From Acidobacteriota bacterium (GTDB lineage Bacteria > Acidobacteriota > Vicinamibacteria > Vicinamibacterales > UBA2999): a DNA stretch of 49,572 bases. Positions 36,768 to 44,936 of this stretch are shown piece by piece. The notes under the pieces are model-generated. The model was not told where the DNA came from. It searched no databases and saw nothing but the letters and a program-made list of their open reading frames with translations. The translations under genes and the position numbers were made by a program. Location of the stretch: assembly GCA_947465645.1 (NCBI GenBank), contig CANIBQ010000035.1, forward strand, positions 1 to 49,572, in the 5' to 3' direction. How positions within the stretch are numbered: the stretch's first letter is position 1; each line of letters begins with the position of its first letter.

Positions 36768-37910
36768 ATGGTGCTGATCCTTGCGGTCGAGCCGGACGCG
36801 CGCCAGTTGGCGAACCTCGCCACGGTGCTCCGGGCCCGTCCGAAAACGGAGCTGGTCATCGCCGAGTCCGCGGCCCGCGCGCTCGAGACGCTGGCCGGTC
36901 GGGTGCCAGACGTCCTGCTGACCTCGGCGCTCCTGTCGCGGCAGGACGAGACGGCGCTGGCGACCTGGCTGAAGAATATCGGGCCCGCCGCAGCGCACAT
37001 GCAGGAGTTGACGATCCCGCTTCTCGCCACGTCCGCTCCGCCACCGCAGAAGCGGCGAGGCGTGCTCGCGACCCTTCGCCGCGAACGCACCAGGCCAGCA
37101 ACGCCGGATGGATGCGACCCTGACGTCTTCGCGGAGCAAGTCTCCGGCTACATGGATCGCGCGTCGGCCGGACGTGCTCCGGCGCCGGTCGACACGGGAC
37201 CGGTCGACGGTGCGACGGTTGAACTTCTGTTGCTTCCCGTTGGCCCCCTGCCTGAACTCCCGGCTGCCGTTCCCGAGCCCCGGCACGTGTTGGCGCCAGA
37301 CACTGAAGATCTGCTGCCGCTGGTGTGCGCGGTCACCTTCGCGCCTGAGGTCACTCTCGAGCTCCTGCTGCTGCCCGTCGCCTGGCTGCCGGACGCCGGC
37401 GCCGCGCTCGTTGAGATCGAGCCCGCGATGGTGCACGACACCGAAGACCTGCTGCCGTTGGTGTGCGCCTACGAGCCACAGGTGCAACCTGTCGAGTCTC
37501 TCGCCGTGGCTCAGCCCGTTGTGGCGGACGACGCGGAGCTCTGGGTTCCGATTCTGATCGACGAGGAGTGCGAAGACCCGACACCCGTCGTCCCTGACGA
37601 CGTGTGGGTACTCGGCCCGGTCAACGGAATCGATGACCTGCTCGAGACCTGTATTCCCGAGTCGGCGATTGTCGCCGCGCCGCCTGCTCCGCCGCCTCCT
37701 TCGCCGCAGGCGACGCCGAAGCAGGCGGCTGCGAAGAAGACAGTGGCGAAGCCGAAGCCGAAGCCGGTGCAGGACGAGTGGGGCTTTTTCGATCCCGATC
37801 AGTGCGGGTTTGCCGCGCTACTCGCCAAGCTGGATGAAATCACGGAAGAGCACGATGCCGATGAGGATGATCAGAATGCGGATACGACCGTCCGTCTCCT
37901 TTCGTACTGA
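36768..37910 (+). CDS. Degenerate receiver-domain protein with internal duplication (Tad locus)
   Basis: Protein of 380 residues. The first 95 residues resemble a response-regulator receiver (VLILAVEPDARQLANLATVL, RVPDVLLTSALLSRQDETAL), but the phospho-accepting Asp position reads Thr/Ser, so it is probably not phosphorylated. Two similar units of about 50-60 residues follow: VELLLLPVGPLPELPAA with DTEDLLPLVCA, and LELLLLPVAWLPDAGAA with DTEDLLPLVCA. A third, weaker unit may follow (DDAELWVPILIDEECEDP). A Pro/Ala/Lys linker (PPSPQATPKQAAAKKTVAKP) leads to an acidic end (FFDPDQCGFAALLAKLDEIT). I know no family with this repeat. The end overlaps the first tadE start by 35 bases. Confidence 0.75.
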   Translation: MVLILAVEPDARQLANLATVLRARPKTELVIAESAARALETLAGRVPDVLLTSALLSRQDETALATWLKNIGPAAAHMQELTIPLLATSAPPPQKRRGVLATLRRERTRPATPDGCDPDVFAEQVSGYMDRASAGRAPAPVDTGPVDGATVELLLLPVGPLPELPAAVPEPRHVLAPDTEDLLPLVCAVTFAPEVTLELLLLPVAWLPDAGAALVEIEPAMVHDTEDLLPLVCAYEPQVQPVESLAVAQPVVADDAELWVPILIDEECEDPTPVVPDDVWVLGPVNGIDDLLETCIPESAIVAAPPAPPPPSPQATPKQAAAKKTVAKPKPKPVQDEWGFFDPDQCGFAALLAKLDEITEEHDADEDDQNADTTVRLLSY

Positions 37911-38337
37911 GAAGGGCACCAGCCTGGTCGAAGCGGCGCTCATCACGCCGCTCCTGCTGCTGTTGACGTTCGCGATCGTCGATTTCGCGTCGCTCTTCTA
38001 CGTCTACCTGGCGCTCGAGAACGGCGTGAGCCAGGCGTCGCGCTACGGCGTCACCGGCAACTTCGTGGCAGGACAGTCGCGGCAGGAATCGCTCAAGACC
38101 GCGATGCGCCAGGCCACGCCGACGCTGACGATCGGCGACGGTTCGTTCAGCTTCAGCCACCTGCGGCCAGGGCAGGGCACTTGGGACGCCGGGGTGGGCG
38201 GGCCCAACGACATCGACAAGGTCACGGTGAACTACAACTGGACGCTGCTGACGCCGCTCGTGCGGCCATTTTTCGCCAACGGACAGATCACCCTCGTCGT
38301 GGAATCCGCGATGAAAAACGAGGCGACGTTCAATTGA
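37876..38337 (+). CDS. tadE: TadE-like pseudopilin (first)
   Basis: Protein of 153 residues; ATG 37876 has GAGGA upstream (alternatives at 37861 and 37867). The prepilin-like motif is EKGTSLVEAALITPLLLLLT: Gly, then Glu at +5, then the hydrophobic stem, as in TadE/TadF. The periplasmic part has no other signature. Its stop overlaps the second pseudopilin start. Cleavage by CpaA is expected. Confidence 0.85.
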   Translation: MRIRPSVSFRTEKGTSLVEAALITPLLLLLTFAIVDFASLFYVYLALENGVSQASRYGVTGNFVAGQSRQESLKTAMRQATPTLTIGDGSFSFSHLRPGQGTWDAGVGGPNDIDKVTVNYNWTLLTPLVRPFFANGQITLVVESAMKNEATFN

Positions 38338-38915
38338 AGGCACGTCTTTCCCGCTCCGCCGGTCAGAGCCTGATCGAGTTCTCGCTCGTTTTGCCGCTGA
38401 TGCTCACGCTGGTCCTCGGCATCATCGAGGTGGGTTACGCGCTCGTCGACCAGCACGTGGTGACCAAGCTCAGCCGCGAAGGCTCGAATCTGATCTCGCG
38501 GGACGTCACGCTGCAGGACGCCGCGTCGGCGATGAAGAGCATGCGGACCCGGCCGGTCGACTTCGACAACGGATCGAAGCTGATCCTCTCGGTGATCAAG
38601 AAGGTCGCGACCGCCGGGTCGCCGAACTTCGACAAGGTCATCCTGTATCAGCGCCACGAGTACGGGACGCTCGCGGCCGCGAGCGTGCTGACGACGAAGG
38701 GGCCGGTCTCGTTTGGCGGGGCACCCAACTACGAAGCGCCGAACTCCGACACCAACACCAATCTCCAGATCACCAATGCGCCGGCCAGTCTCGTGGTCGT
38801 CAGCGGCGGCATGGCGTACATCACCGAGATCTACACCACGCACGAGCTGATCACGCCCCTCGACCGCTTCGGGATCACCATGCCGGACAGGCTCTATTCG
38901 GTCGCGTATTTCTAG
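38334..38915 (+). CDS. TadE/TadF-like pseudopilin (second)
   Basis: Protein of 193 residues. The start is TTG at 38334, overlapping the previous stop as TTGA; no ATG or GTG lies between there and the motif. The motif is SAGQSLIEFSLVLPLMLTLV, again Gly followed by Glu at +5. The rest (SREGSNLISRDVTLQDAASA, VIKKVATAGSPNFDKVILYQ) is TadF/TadE-like. A long perfect hairpin follows the stop. Confidence 0.82.
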   Translation: MKARLSRSAGQSLIEFSLVLPLMLTLVLGIIEVGYALVDQHVVTKLSREGSNLISRDVTLQDAASAMKSMRTRPVDFDNGSKLILSVIKKVATAGSPNFDKVILYQRHEYGTLAAASVLTTKGPVSFGGAPNYEAPNSDTNTNLQITNAPASLVVVSGGMAYITEIYTTHELITPLDRFGITMPDRLYSVAYF

Positions 38916-38916
38916 A

Positions 38917-38970
38917 TCCGGCTGAAGCCGGACACTACGTCCGCGTACGTAGTGTCCGGCTTCAGCCGGA
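38917..38970. repeat. Perfect 24-bp inverted repeat (family E) between tadE and tadG
   Basis: TCCGGCTGAAGCCGGACACT plus ACGT (38917-38940) pairs perfectly with 38947-38970 around a six-base loop. No T-run follows, so it is an interspersed palindrome more than a terminator, but it could lower transcription into tadG. Confidence 0.9.
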
Positions 38971-38985
38971 CCTGGGTTGAAGGAC

Positions 38986-40431
38986 ATGACAACACATAGA
39001 CGGGACGTTTTCGGCGAACAGGGCGTGGCCCTGATCTACATGGCGCTTTTCCTCACCGCGCTCCTGCTGTCTACGGGGCTCGCCGTGGATACGGGCCGCG
39101 CCTACGTGGTGAAAGCGCAATTGAGCAAAGCGGTGGACGGCGCCGCGCTGGGAGCGGCGCGCATGCTCAACAGCGGCAATCCCAGGGGCGAGGCGACGCG
39201 GATCTTCAACGCGAACTTCCCCGCCGGTTACCTGGGCACCTCGTCGATTACCAACCCGGCGGCGGATCCGAGCTTCTTTACGCTCCAGACGGTCGCCGCC
39301 ACCGGCCTCAACGTCGTCACGGTCAGCGCCACGGCGAAGCTGCCGACGACGTTCATGAGGCTCGCCAACTGGGACGACGTGACGGTGAAGAGCTCCAGCG
39401 AAGCCACGCGGCGAATGGTGGACCTGTCGCTGGTGCTCGACGTCTCGAGCTCGATTGGCGGAAGGTGGCCCGCGGTCAGGGACGCCGCGAGGACGTTCGT
39501 CAACGCATTCGATGCGTCGAGCGATCGATTGGCGCTCGTGACGTATGGCAACGGAGCGCGGGTGCTCGACGCGATGCCCTCGTCACGCGGCTTCGACAAG
39601 GCGAGGCTGAAGGCAGACATCCCCAACACGCTCCCCGGCGGGAGCACCGCCATGGTCGAAGGGCTGTACCGCGGATGGGACGAGCTGCGGACGGTGCCGG
39701 GCGGGACCCAGTCGGGCCTTCGAGTGATCGTGCTCTTCACCGACGGCGCGTCGAACAGCGTGCCCGGCAACTATGCCGCGCAGCCGGGTGTCGCACGCGG
39801 ATTGAGGACGTTCGACTTTCCCAAGAACCTCCCCGATCCCGATGGCCAGACCTGGAACAATCCGCAGATCAATGGCCTGTACGACACGGAGACCGGCGCG
39901 ACCAGCAGCCCCGCCTACAACGCGGCCGTCGCCAACTGGAACGACACGACCACCGCACCTGGCGTGCCGTACCTGCCGCTCACCAGTTGGCATACCCATC
40001 GCCGCAGCGCCGGCATCCCGACGTCGTTTCCGCTGCAGTCGAACACCCTGAAGGTGAACGGCGCCGCGCAATCGACACGGCGCGGGCTGCGTAACTGGAA
40101 CGCCGGCGCCGGCCGGTATCCGGCGGAAGTCTTCAACATCAACAACGCGGCGCGGAATCTTCTCGAAATCATCGCGCACGAGGCGCGCGAGGACACCGGC
40201 GACTATCCGATTCGCATCTACACGATCGGCATGGGCGAGCTGGTGAGATACAACCTCGGGACGATGCCGGAGAAGCCCGAGGACATCCTGATGCGCATCG
40301 CCAACGACTCGCGATCGCAGGACTTCAACAGCGACCAACTCGAGGGGAAGTACTACTTCGCGAAGACCGAAGCGGACGTGGGCCCCGCGTTCGAGGCGCT
40401 GCAGAACCAGATCATACGACTCAGTAAGTAG
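38986..40431 (+). CDS. tadG: TadG-like protein with von Willebrand factor A domain
   Basis: Protein of 481 residues from ATG 38986 (TTG at 38977 also possible). A TadG-type N-terminus (EQGVALIYMALFLTALLLST, then DTGRAYVVKAQLSKAVDGAA) precedes a vWA domain with the MIDAS motif DVSSS (about residue 150) and further metal ligands in GGSTAM and FTDGAS. A long insertion (about 260-380) splits the second half of the vWA domain. TadG proteins are membrane-anchored and act with TadE/F at the assembly site or as adhesin-like parts. It ends in the convergent repeat region. Confidence 0.88.
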   Translation: MTTHRRDVFGEQGVALIYMALFLTALLLSTGLAVDTGRAYVVKAQLSKAVDGAALGAARMLNSGNPRGEATRIFNANFPAGYLGTSSITNPAADPSFFTLQTVAATGLNVVTVSATAKLPTTFMRLANWDDVTVKSSSEATRRMVDLSLVLDVSSSIGGRWPAVRDAARTFVNAFDASSDRLALVTYGNGARVLDAMPSSRGFDKARLKADIPNTLPGGSTAMVEGLYRGWDELRTVPGGTQSGLRVIVLFTDGASNSVPGNYAAQPGVARGLRTFDFPKNLPDPDGQTWNNPQINGLYDTETGATSSPAYNAAVANWNDTTTAPGVPYLPLTSWHTHRRSAGIPTSFPLQSNTLKVNGAAQSTRRGLRNWNAGAGRYPAEVFNINNAARNLLEIIAHEAREDTGDYPIRIYTIGMGELVRYNLGTMPEKPEDILMRIANDSRSQDFNSDQLEGKYYFAKTEADVGPAFEALQNQIIRLSK

Positions 40432-40433
40432 TT

Positions 40434-40479
40434 CGACGGTGCGACGGTGCGACGGTGCACCCTCGCACCATCCCACCGT
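40434..40479. repeat. GACGGTGC/GCACCRTC repeat (family F), convergent intergenic hairpin
   Basis: Three GACGGTGC units run into CACCCTCGCACCATCCCACC. Bases 40445-40458 pair with 40465-40478 at 12 of 14 positions, loop of six. It fills the gap between the tadG stop and the glycosyltransferase stop, so it may terminate both. Confidence 0.7.
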
Positions 40480-42018
40480 TCATCTGACGTATTCCGTCGG
40501 GGGCTGGGTCCCGTTGGCGTAGCGTTCGCGATCGTCTGGTCGATAGATGCGCACCTGCGGGGTCACCTCCGCCATCGGCGGCCAGTCGAGCGCGGCGATC
40601 GGGCTCCCGGCGAAGCGGGCGCGGAAGATCGGCTCCTCCCAGCTCTCGAGAAGTAAATACGGCTCGAGGCCGCGGGCTCGAACGAACGCAATCGCGCGAT
40701 CGAGCCATGCCGGGTCGAGGCCGTCCCAGACGAGCGTCGGCCGATGTCCATAGAAGCGAACGCTCCCGCTCTGCCAACTGGTGATGACGATGGCATTGGG
40801 CGGCAGGCGGCGTCCCACGTAGGAGCCAGCCCGCTCGAATCGTGCCTCTAACCGCTGCAGCCGGAATGCCTCACGCTCCCGGGCGTCGCGCACGAACAGC
40901 AGCGCCAGCACGACGGTCGCGATAGCCAGTACCGCCGGCGCAACAGCCGGCCGGATCCGCCTGCACACTGCGTCAACACCCGCCACCGTGAGAATCAGGA
41001 TCAGCGGAATCGTCGGCAGGAGAAAGCGGAGGTATGCCCAGTCCTCGAACACCGCATACGGCAGGTAGCTCGCCACGTTGACCAGGAACAGCGAGATGAA
41101 GAGCGTCGTCAGCGGTCCCGGGAGAAGAAACGGCGCGGCAAGCGCCAGCATCCACGCGACGGTGTGCGACTGCGACATCCATGAGAAATACCGGGCGGCG
41201 TTCGGCGCCACGTTGGCGGCGGAAAACAACGCTCCGAGGGACGGGTAGCCGGACTGCAGCGCCGAACCGTAGAAGGTGCGCTGGATGACGGCGACGGCAA
41301 TCGCGCCGGGCACCGCGGCTGCTGCGTAGCGCATGGCTCCCTGCAGCCGTTCGCGCCATGAGCGCTCCGGCCGCAGCAGGATGAACAGACCGATCGGGAT
41401 CGCCATCGGCACGAGGTTCGGCCTCATGAGAACGGCCGCAGCGGTCGCGAGCCCGGCCACGACCGGGGCGCGCGGCGTCGTGCCGGTCACCGCCGCCACC
41501 GCCAGCATCCAGAGCGCCGCTGCCGGCACGTCGCTCATCGGCTGCATCAGTTGATAGAGGAATGGCGGACTGCAGGCGACGAGCACCGCCGACGCGAGGC
41601 CGACGCGCGAGCCGAAACGCGAGCCGCAGGTAAACGCCGCCCACACCAGCAGGGCGCCGAAGAGCGGCACGACGAGAAACAGGGCGCGCGGTCCGCCAAG
41701 TGCCAGCATCGGTGCCATCGCGATGGAAAGTCCCGACGGGCAGATCGGCACGAGCGCCCCTGGTACCGTTCGCGATGGTACGTGACCCGCGGGCGCAAAC
41801 GTCACGGGGGCGTCAGGCCACGGCGCTTCAAGTGCCAGCGGTTCCGGCACCTGCAGATTGCCGCCTCGCCCGCCGAAGCCTTGGCGAAGGAGGGAGGCCC
41901 AGCGCTCCGCCTGGTGCACGTAGCAATAGGAGTCAGACCCTCCGACAGCGTACGTGCCCCACCGAACGCCGGAGGCGACCACCGCCGCCAGGAGGAGTGC
42001 CAGGGCGAACCGGCGCAC
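40480..42018 (-). CDS. GT39/ArnT-like membrane glycosyltransferase
   Basis: Protein of 512 residues with about ten membrane helices and a soluble C-terminal part, the layout of polyprenyl-phosphate sugar transferases (GT39/PMT/ArnT-like). An early Asp in the first loop (GGSDSYCYVHQAERW) is where these enzymes carry a catalytic acid. Residues about 45-53 (RQGFGGRGG) are encoded by a short repeat (41868-41894). It starts at GTG 42018, directly after the GT2 stop, so the two are coupled: GT2 could charge a polyprenyl carrier that this enzyme uses. Confidence 0.75.
   Translation of the reverse strand: MRRFALALLLAAVVASGVRWGTYAVGGSDSYCYVHQAERWASLLRQGFGGRGGNLQVPEPLALEAPWPDAPVTFAPAGHVPSRTVPGALVPICPSGLSIAMAPMLALGGPRALFLVVPLFGALLVWAAFTCGSRFGSRVGLASAVLVACSPPFLYQLMQPMSDVPAAALWMLAVAAVTGTTPRAPVVAGLATAAAVLMRPNLVPMAIPIGLFILLRPERSWRERLQGAMRYAAAAVPGAIAVAVIQRTFYGSALQSGYPSLGALFSAANVAPNAARYFSWMSQSHTVAWMLALAAPFLLPGPLTTLFISLFLVNVASYLPYAVFEDWAYLRFLLPTIPLILILTVAGVDAVCRRIRPAVAPAVLAIATVVLALLFVRDAREREAFRLQRLEARFERAGSYVGRRLPPNAIVITSWQSGSVRFYGHRPTLVWDGLDPAWLDRAIAFVRARGLEPYLLLESWEEPIFRARFAGSPIAALDWPPMAEVTPQVRIYRPDDRERYANGTQPPTEYVR
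41868..41894. repeat. Short repeat (family B), copy 1, in frame in the glycosyltransferase
   Basis: GCCCGCCGAAGCCTTGGCGA and the next seven bases match 44411-44437 at all but two positions. Here it encodes LRQGFGGRGG on the minus strand in the first periplasmic loop. Confidence 0.75.
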
Positions 42019-42792
42019 TTATCGGCCTTTCCTGGTTCCAGCTTGCGGGTTCCGGAAGCGCTCGATCGCCAGCACCTGCAGGGCGCGAATGCCGTCGCGC
42101 CAGCCGATCTTCTTGCCTTGGGCGCGCGACCTCGCGTCGAATCGGACCGGCAGCTCCTGAATGCGGTGACCGAGCCGCAGCAGCCGCGCCGTGATCTCGG
42201 GCTCGATGTCGAATCGGTCGGCCGTGAGATTCAGCGAGCGGGCCACTTCGGTGCGCATGACCTTGTAGCACGTCTCCATGTCGGTCAGCTTCGAGCCAAA
42301 CAGCACGTTGGTCGCCGCGGTGAGCACGCGGTTGGCCACCGTCGTGACGAGCGGCGCACCGGAGCGCCCGTGAAGAAACCGCGACCCGTACACCACGACG
42401 GTCTCGCCCCTCACGATCGGACCGACAAGCCCGGCGAGCTGCTGCGGATCGAGCTCGAGATCGGCATCCTGGATGGCGACGATCGATCCGCGCACGTGCC
42501 GGAGCCCAAGGCGGATCGCGCTGCCCTTCCCCGCGTTCCGCGGCGCCTCGATCACGGTGACGGCCAGTCGCTCGGCCGTCGCGGCGCCCAGCACCTCGCG
42601 TGTGCCGTCGGTCGAGCCATCGTCGACGATCAGGATTTCACGGGCGACAGGAAGGTCGATGGCGAGGAGGCGGTCGATGACCGCGCGGACGGTGCGAACT
42701 TCGTTGTAGACGGGAACGATGATCGACAGGAGCTCCGGAGCGCTCACCCCTCGACTGCGCTCGGGGTGACCCTGAGCGGGTCGAAGGGTCAC
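42019..42792 (-). CDS. GT2 glycosyltransferase, dolichyl/undecaprenyl-phosphate sugar synthase-like
   Basis: Protein of 242-257 residues. GT2 signature: LSIIVPVYNEVRTVRAVIDR, the nucleotide-binding DDGSTDGT and metal-binding QDADLELDP; the C-terminal RSRAQGKKIGWRDGIRAL is typical of polyprenol-phosphate mannosyl/glucosyl synthases. The start is uncertain: GTG 42792 overlaps the upstream stop (GTGA), whereas GTG 42747 starts right before the conserved part. The 15 residues between (TLRPAQGHPERSRG) are encoded by a family A repeat. The adjoining membrane glycosyltransferase probably uses its product. Confidence 0.85.
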   Translation of the reverse strand: MTLRPAQGHPERSRGVSAPELLSIIVPVYNEVRTVRAVIDRLLAIDLPVAREILIVDDGSTDGTREVLGAATAERLAVTVIEAPRNAGKGSAIRLGLRHVRGSIVAIQDADLELDPQQLAGLVGPIVRGETVVVYGSRFLHGRSGAPLVTTVANRVLTAATNVLFGSKLTDMETCYKVMRTEVARSLNLTADRFDIEPEITARLLRLGHRIQELPVRFDARSRAQGKKIGWRDGIRALQVLAIERFRNPQAGTRKGR

Positions 42793-42793
42793 C
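42745..42793. repeat. Interspersed repeat (family A), full copy at the start of the GT2 gene
   Basis: CACCCCTCGACTGCGCTCGG followed by GGTGACCCTGAGCGGGTCGA and AGGGTCACC: two related halves in inverted arrangement. It lies across the GTG choices of the GT2 gene. A half copy is in the aldehyde dehydrogenase gene (23151-23171). Confidence 0.75.
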
Positions 42794-43559
42794 TTGCGGG
42801 CGTCGCGGCGGGCCGGCGCGGTGTCGCAGCCGGACGGCGCGCGGGCGCCGGCCGGTACTCCAGCAGGACGTTGCTGATGACGGCGACCGGACGGCCGGGG
42901 GTGGTGAAGTTATCGGGGGCGCCATCCAGTCGATCGACCGACAGCTTCTCGCCGAGGATGCTGACGCTCTCCTCCTCGGCGGGAATGGTGATGACGATCT
43001 GTTCCAGGCCGGTCGGCGCGACGGCCTTGACCCCGCCAGGTGCGGCTCCGCCCGAGACGCGATCGAGGAGGTCCCCTGCCGTGCGGAACTCGTTCTGGAT
43101 CACCGCGCGGCTCAACAAGTCGTTGTTCGCCGTCAGCGCTCCGATGGTCGCCGTATAGCGCCGGTAGGCGCGGTTCGCCTTGATCTGGTCCTCGGAATAC
43201 GTGTGCCGGTTGTGCAAATCGAACGTCAACGTCACCGGACCGGTGTGCGGCGGCAGGTTGATGATGATGCCGTCCGCCGAATCACGGCCCGTCAGCACGT
43301 CGCAGAACATCCGCTGCGTCTTCACGCCCTCGCCCAGCAGCGACGGGCAATCGAAGACCGCCGGCTCGGTCTTGAGGGCGACCGGCGCCGGACGCCGTGC
43401 CGGTTGCGCCCGCCTGGCCTGCGCAGCGATTCCCTCCGAAGCCACTACCGCAATCACAAGCCACAGAGCCACAGAGCCACAGAGAACAGTTCCCCAACAA
43501 CCTCTGTGTCTCTGTGCCTCTGTGGCCCGTCTCGGTGTGAGGCGCGGCGCGTTCGCCAT
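42789..43559 (-). CDS. Secreted protein of unknown function, repeat-derived leader
   Basis: Protein of 256 residues from ATG 43559, two bases after the folE stop. The basic start (NAPRLTPRRATEAQRHRG) and the hydrophobic core (WGTVLCGSVALWLVIAVVAS) look like a signal peptide with cleavage near GIAAQA. That leader is encoded by the 43460-43526 palindrome. The mature part (FDCPSLLGEGVKTQRMFCDV, GPVTLTFDLHNRHTYSEDQI) is beta-rich with two Cys that may pair; family not recognised. The C-terminus is Pro/Arg/Ala repeats (RRPAATPRRPAATPAR). Confidence 0.7.
   Translation of the reverse strand: MANAPRLTPRRATEAQRHRGCWGTVLCGSVALWLVIAVVASEGIAAQARRAQPARRPAPVALKTEPAVFDCPSLLGEGVKTQRMFCDVLTGRDSADGIIINLPPHTGPVTLTFDLHNRHTYSEDQIKANRAYRRYTATIGALTANNDLLSRAVIQNEFRTAGDLLDRVSGGAAPGGVKAVAPTGLEQIVITIPAEEESVSILGEKLSVDRLDGAPDNFTTPGRPVAVISNVLLEYRPAPARRPAATPRRPAATPAR
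43460..43526. repeat. 25-bp-stem inverted repeat (family C) inside a signal peptide
   Basis: GCCACAGAGCCACAGAGCCA plus CAGAG (43460-43484) pairs with 43502-43526 at 23 of 25 positions, loop of 17 bases. The arms are themselves made of CCACAGAG-type units. It lies entirely within the coding sequence of the secreted protein. Confidence 0.85.
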
Positions 43560-43561
43560 GT

Positions 43562-44158
43562 TCAATCCGTCACACACGCGAGGCCGGCCGCGGATGCGGT
43601 TTGCATCAAGTCGCCCCGATGTTTGATCAGCTCGAGAAATTCCATGCGGGTCCGGGCGTTGTCGCGGAACGCGCCGAGCATGGCGCTGGTCATGGCGAAC
43701 GAGTTCTGCTTCTCCACGCCGCGCATCGACATGCACAGGTGGGTCGCTTCGCAGACGACGGCGACGCCCAGCGGATCGGTCTTCTCGCGGATCGTCTCGG
43801 CGATCTGGTTGGTCATCCGCTCCTGAATCTGGAGCCGGCGGGCAAAGACGTCGACGAGACGGGGGATCTTGCTCAGGCCGATGACCTTGCGGCGCGGCAG
43901 GTAGGCGATGTGGCACTTTCCGAAGAACGGCAGCAGGTGATGCTCGCAGAGGCTGTAGAAGTCGATGTCCTTGACGATCACCATCTCGCTATAATCGACG
44001 GTGAACAGCGCATCGTTGACGATGGCGTCGATGTCTGCCGTGTAGCCGCTGGTCAGGAACTTCAACGCCTTCTCGACGCGCAACGGGGTCCGCATGAGCC
44101 CTTCGCGGTTGGCGTCTTCCCCCAACTCGACGATCATCTGCCGGATGAGATCCTGCAT
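43562..44158 (-). CDS. folE: GTP cyclohydrolase I (FolE)
   Basis: Protein of 198 residues. Zinc ligands Cys71 and His74 ([10 protein letters not shown]) and Cys142 ([12 protein letters not shown]) are present, as are other family stretches ([20 protein letters not shown]). It converts GTP to dihydroneopterin triphosphate in folate or tetrahydropterin synthesis. No other folate gene is nearby. Its start overlaps head to head by 14 bases with the plus-strand TPR gene, so the two promoters must lie in each other's coding sequences. Confidence 0.96.
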   Translation of the reverse strand: MQDLIRQMIVELGEDANREGLMRTPLRVEKALKFLTSGYTADIDAIVNDALFTVDYSEMVIVKDIDFYSLCEHHLLPFFGKCHIAYLPRRKVIGLSKIPRLVDVFARRLQIQERMTNQIAETIREKTDPLGVAVVCEATHLCMSMRGVEKQNSFAMTSAMLGAFRDNARTRMEFLELIKHRGDLMQTASAAGLACVTD

Positions 44159-44927
44159 CGCCCTATTCTACATCGCGATCTTTTGCGGCCTGCCGCTGGC
44201 GAACGCGCAAGGCTTGCCGCGCCGCAGCGCCCCAGGCGCGGAGGCGGGCGATCCGGACGCGCTCTACCGCGAGCGGGCCAATCCCGCCAGCGCGCGCGAC
44301 GCCGCGGCCATCTGGGAGACGCGCCTCGCCGCGAGCTCGAAAGACTTCGAGTCGGCCTGGAAGCTGGCGCGCGCGATGTACTGGCTGGGCGGCCACGGCG
44401 ACACGCGCTTGCCCGCCGAAGCCTCGGCGAAGGCGGGGCGGATGGCCCTCGAGCGCGGCGTGGCGGCCGGCCAGATCGCCGCCACACTCGAGCCGAATCG
44501 CCCCGAGGGACATTTCTGGGCCGCCGCGAACATGGGCGCGCTCGCCGAATCCTACGGCATTCGGCAGGGCCTCAAGTATCGCGGCCCGATCAGGAGGGAG
44601 CTGGAAGCGGTGCTTCGCATCGACCCTGCGTTCCAGGAGGGATCGGCCGACCGCGCTCTCGGCCGCTGGTACTTCAAGGTGCCGCCGCTCTTCGGCGGCA
44701 GCAAGACCAGGTCCGAGGAACACCTCCGCAAGTCGCTCACTTACAATCCTGACAGCACCGCGTCGCGCTTTTTCCTCGCCGAGACGCTGTTCGATCTGAA
44801 TCGCGACCGCGAGGCCATCGACGAGCTCAACAAGGTCGTCGCCGCGCCAGTCAATCCGCAGTGGGAACCCGAGGATCGCGAGTTCAAGGCGCAGGCCCAA
44901 CGCCGCCTGCGCGCCTCAGTTCGTTAG
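44145..44927 (+). CDS. Secreted TPR-like protein (TRAP transporter TatT-like)
   Basis: Protein of 260 residues from ATG 44145, which starts a signal peptide ([20 protein letters not shown], cleavage near NAQG). The mature part has helical repeat units ([53 protein letters not shown]) like the TatT component of TRAP transporters. No TRAP permease is in the window, so the role is open. Residues about 87-98 ([13 protein letters not shown]) are encoded by repeat family B (44411-44437). Confidence 0.72.
   Translation: MRSCIALFYIAIFCGLPLANAQGLPRRSAPGAEAGDPDALYRERANPASARDAAAIWETRLAASSKDFESAWKLARAMYWLGGHGDTRLPAEASAKAGRMALERGVAAGQIAATLEPNRPEGHFWAAANMGALAESYGIRQGLKYRGPIRRELEAVLRIDPAFQEGSADRALGRWYFKVPPLFGGSKTRSEEHLRKSLTYNPDSTASRFFLAETLFDLNRDREAIDELNKVVAAPVNPQWEPEDREFKAQAQRRLRASVR
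44411..44437. repeat. Short repeat (family B), copy 2, in frame in the TPR-like gene
   Basis: GCCCGCCGAAGCCTCGGCGA and the next seven bases match 41868-41894 except for two positions. Encodes PAEASAKAG here, a different frame and strand relation from copy 1. Confidence 0.75.
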
Positions 44928-44936
44928 AATAGAGTT

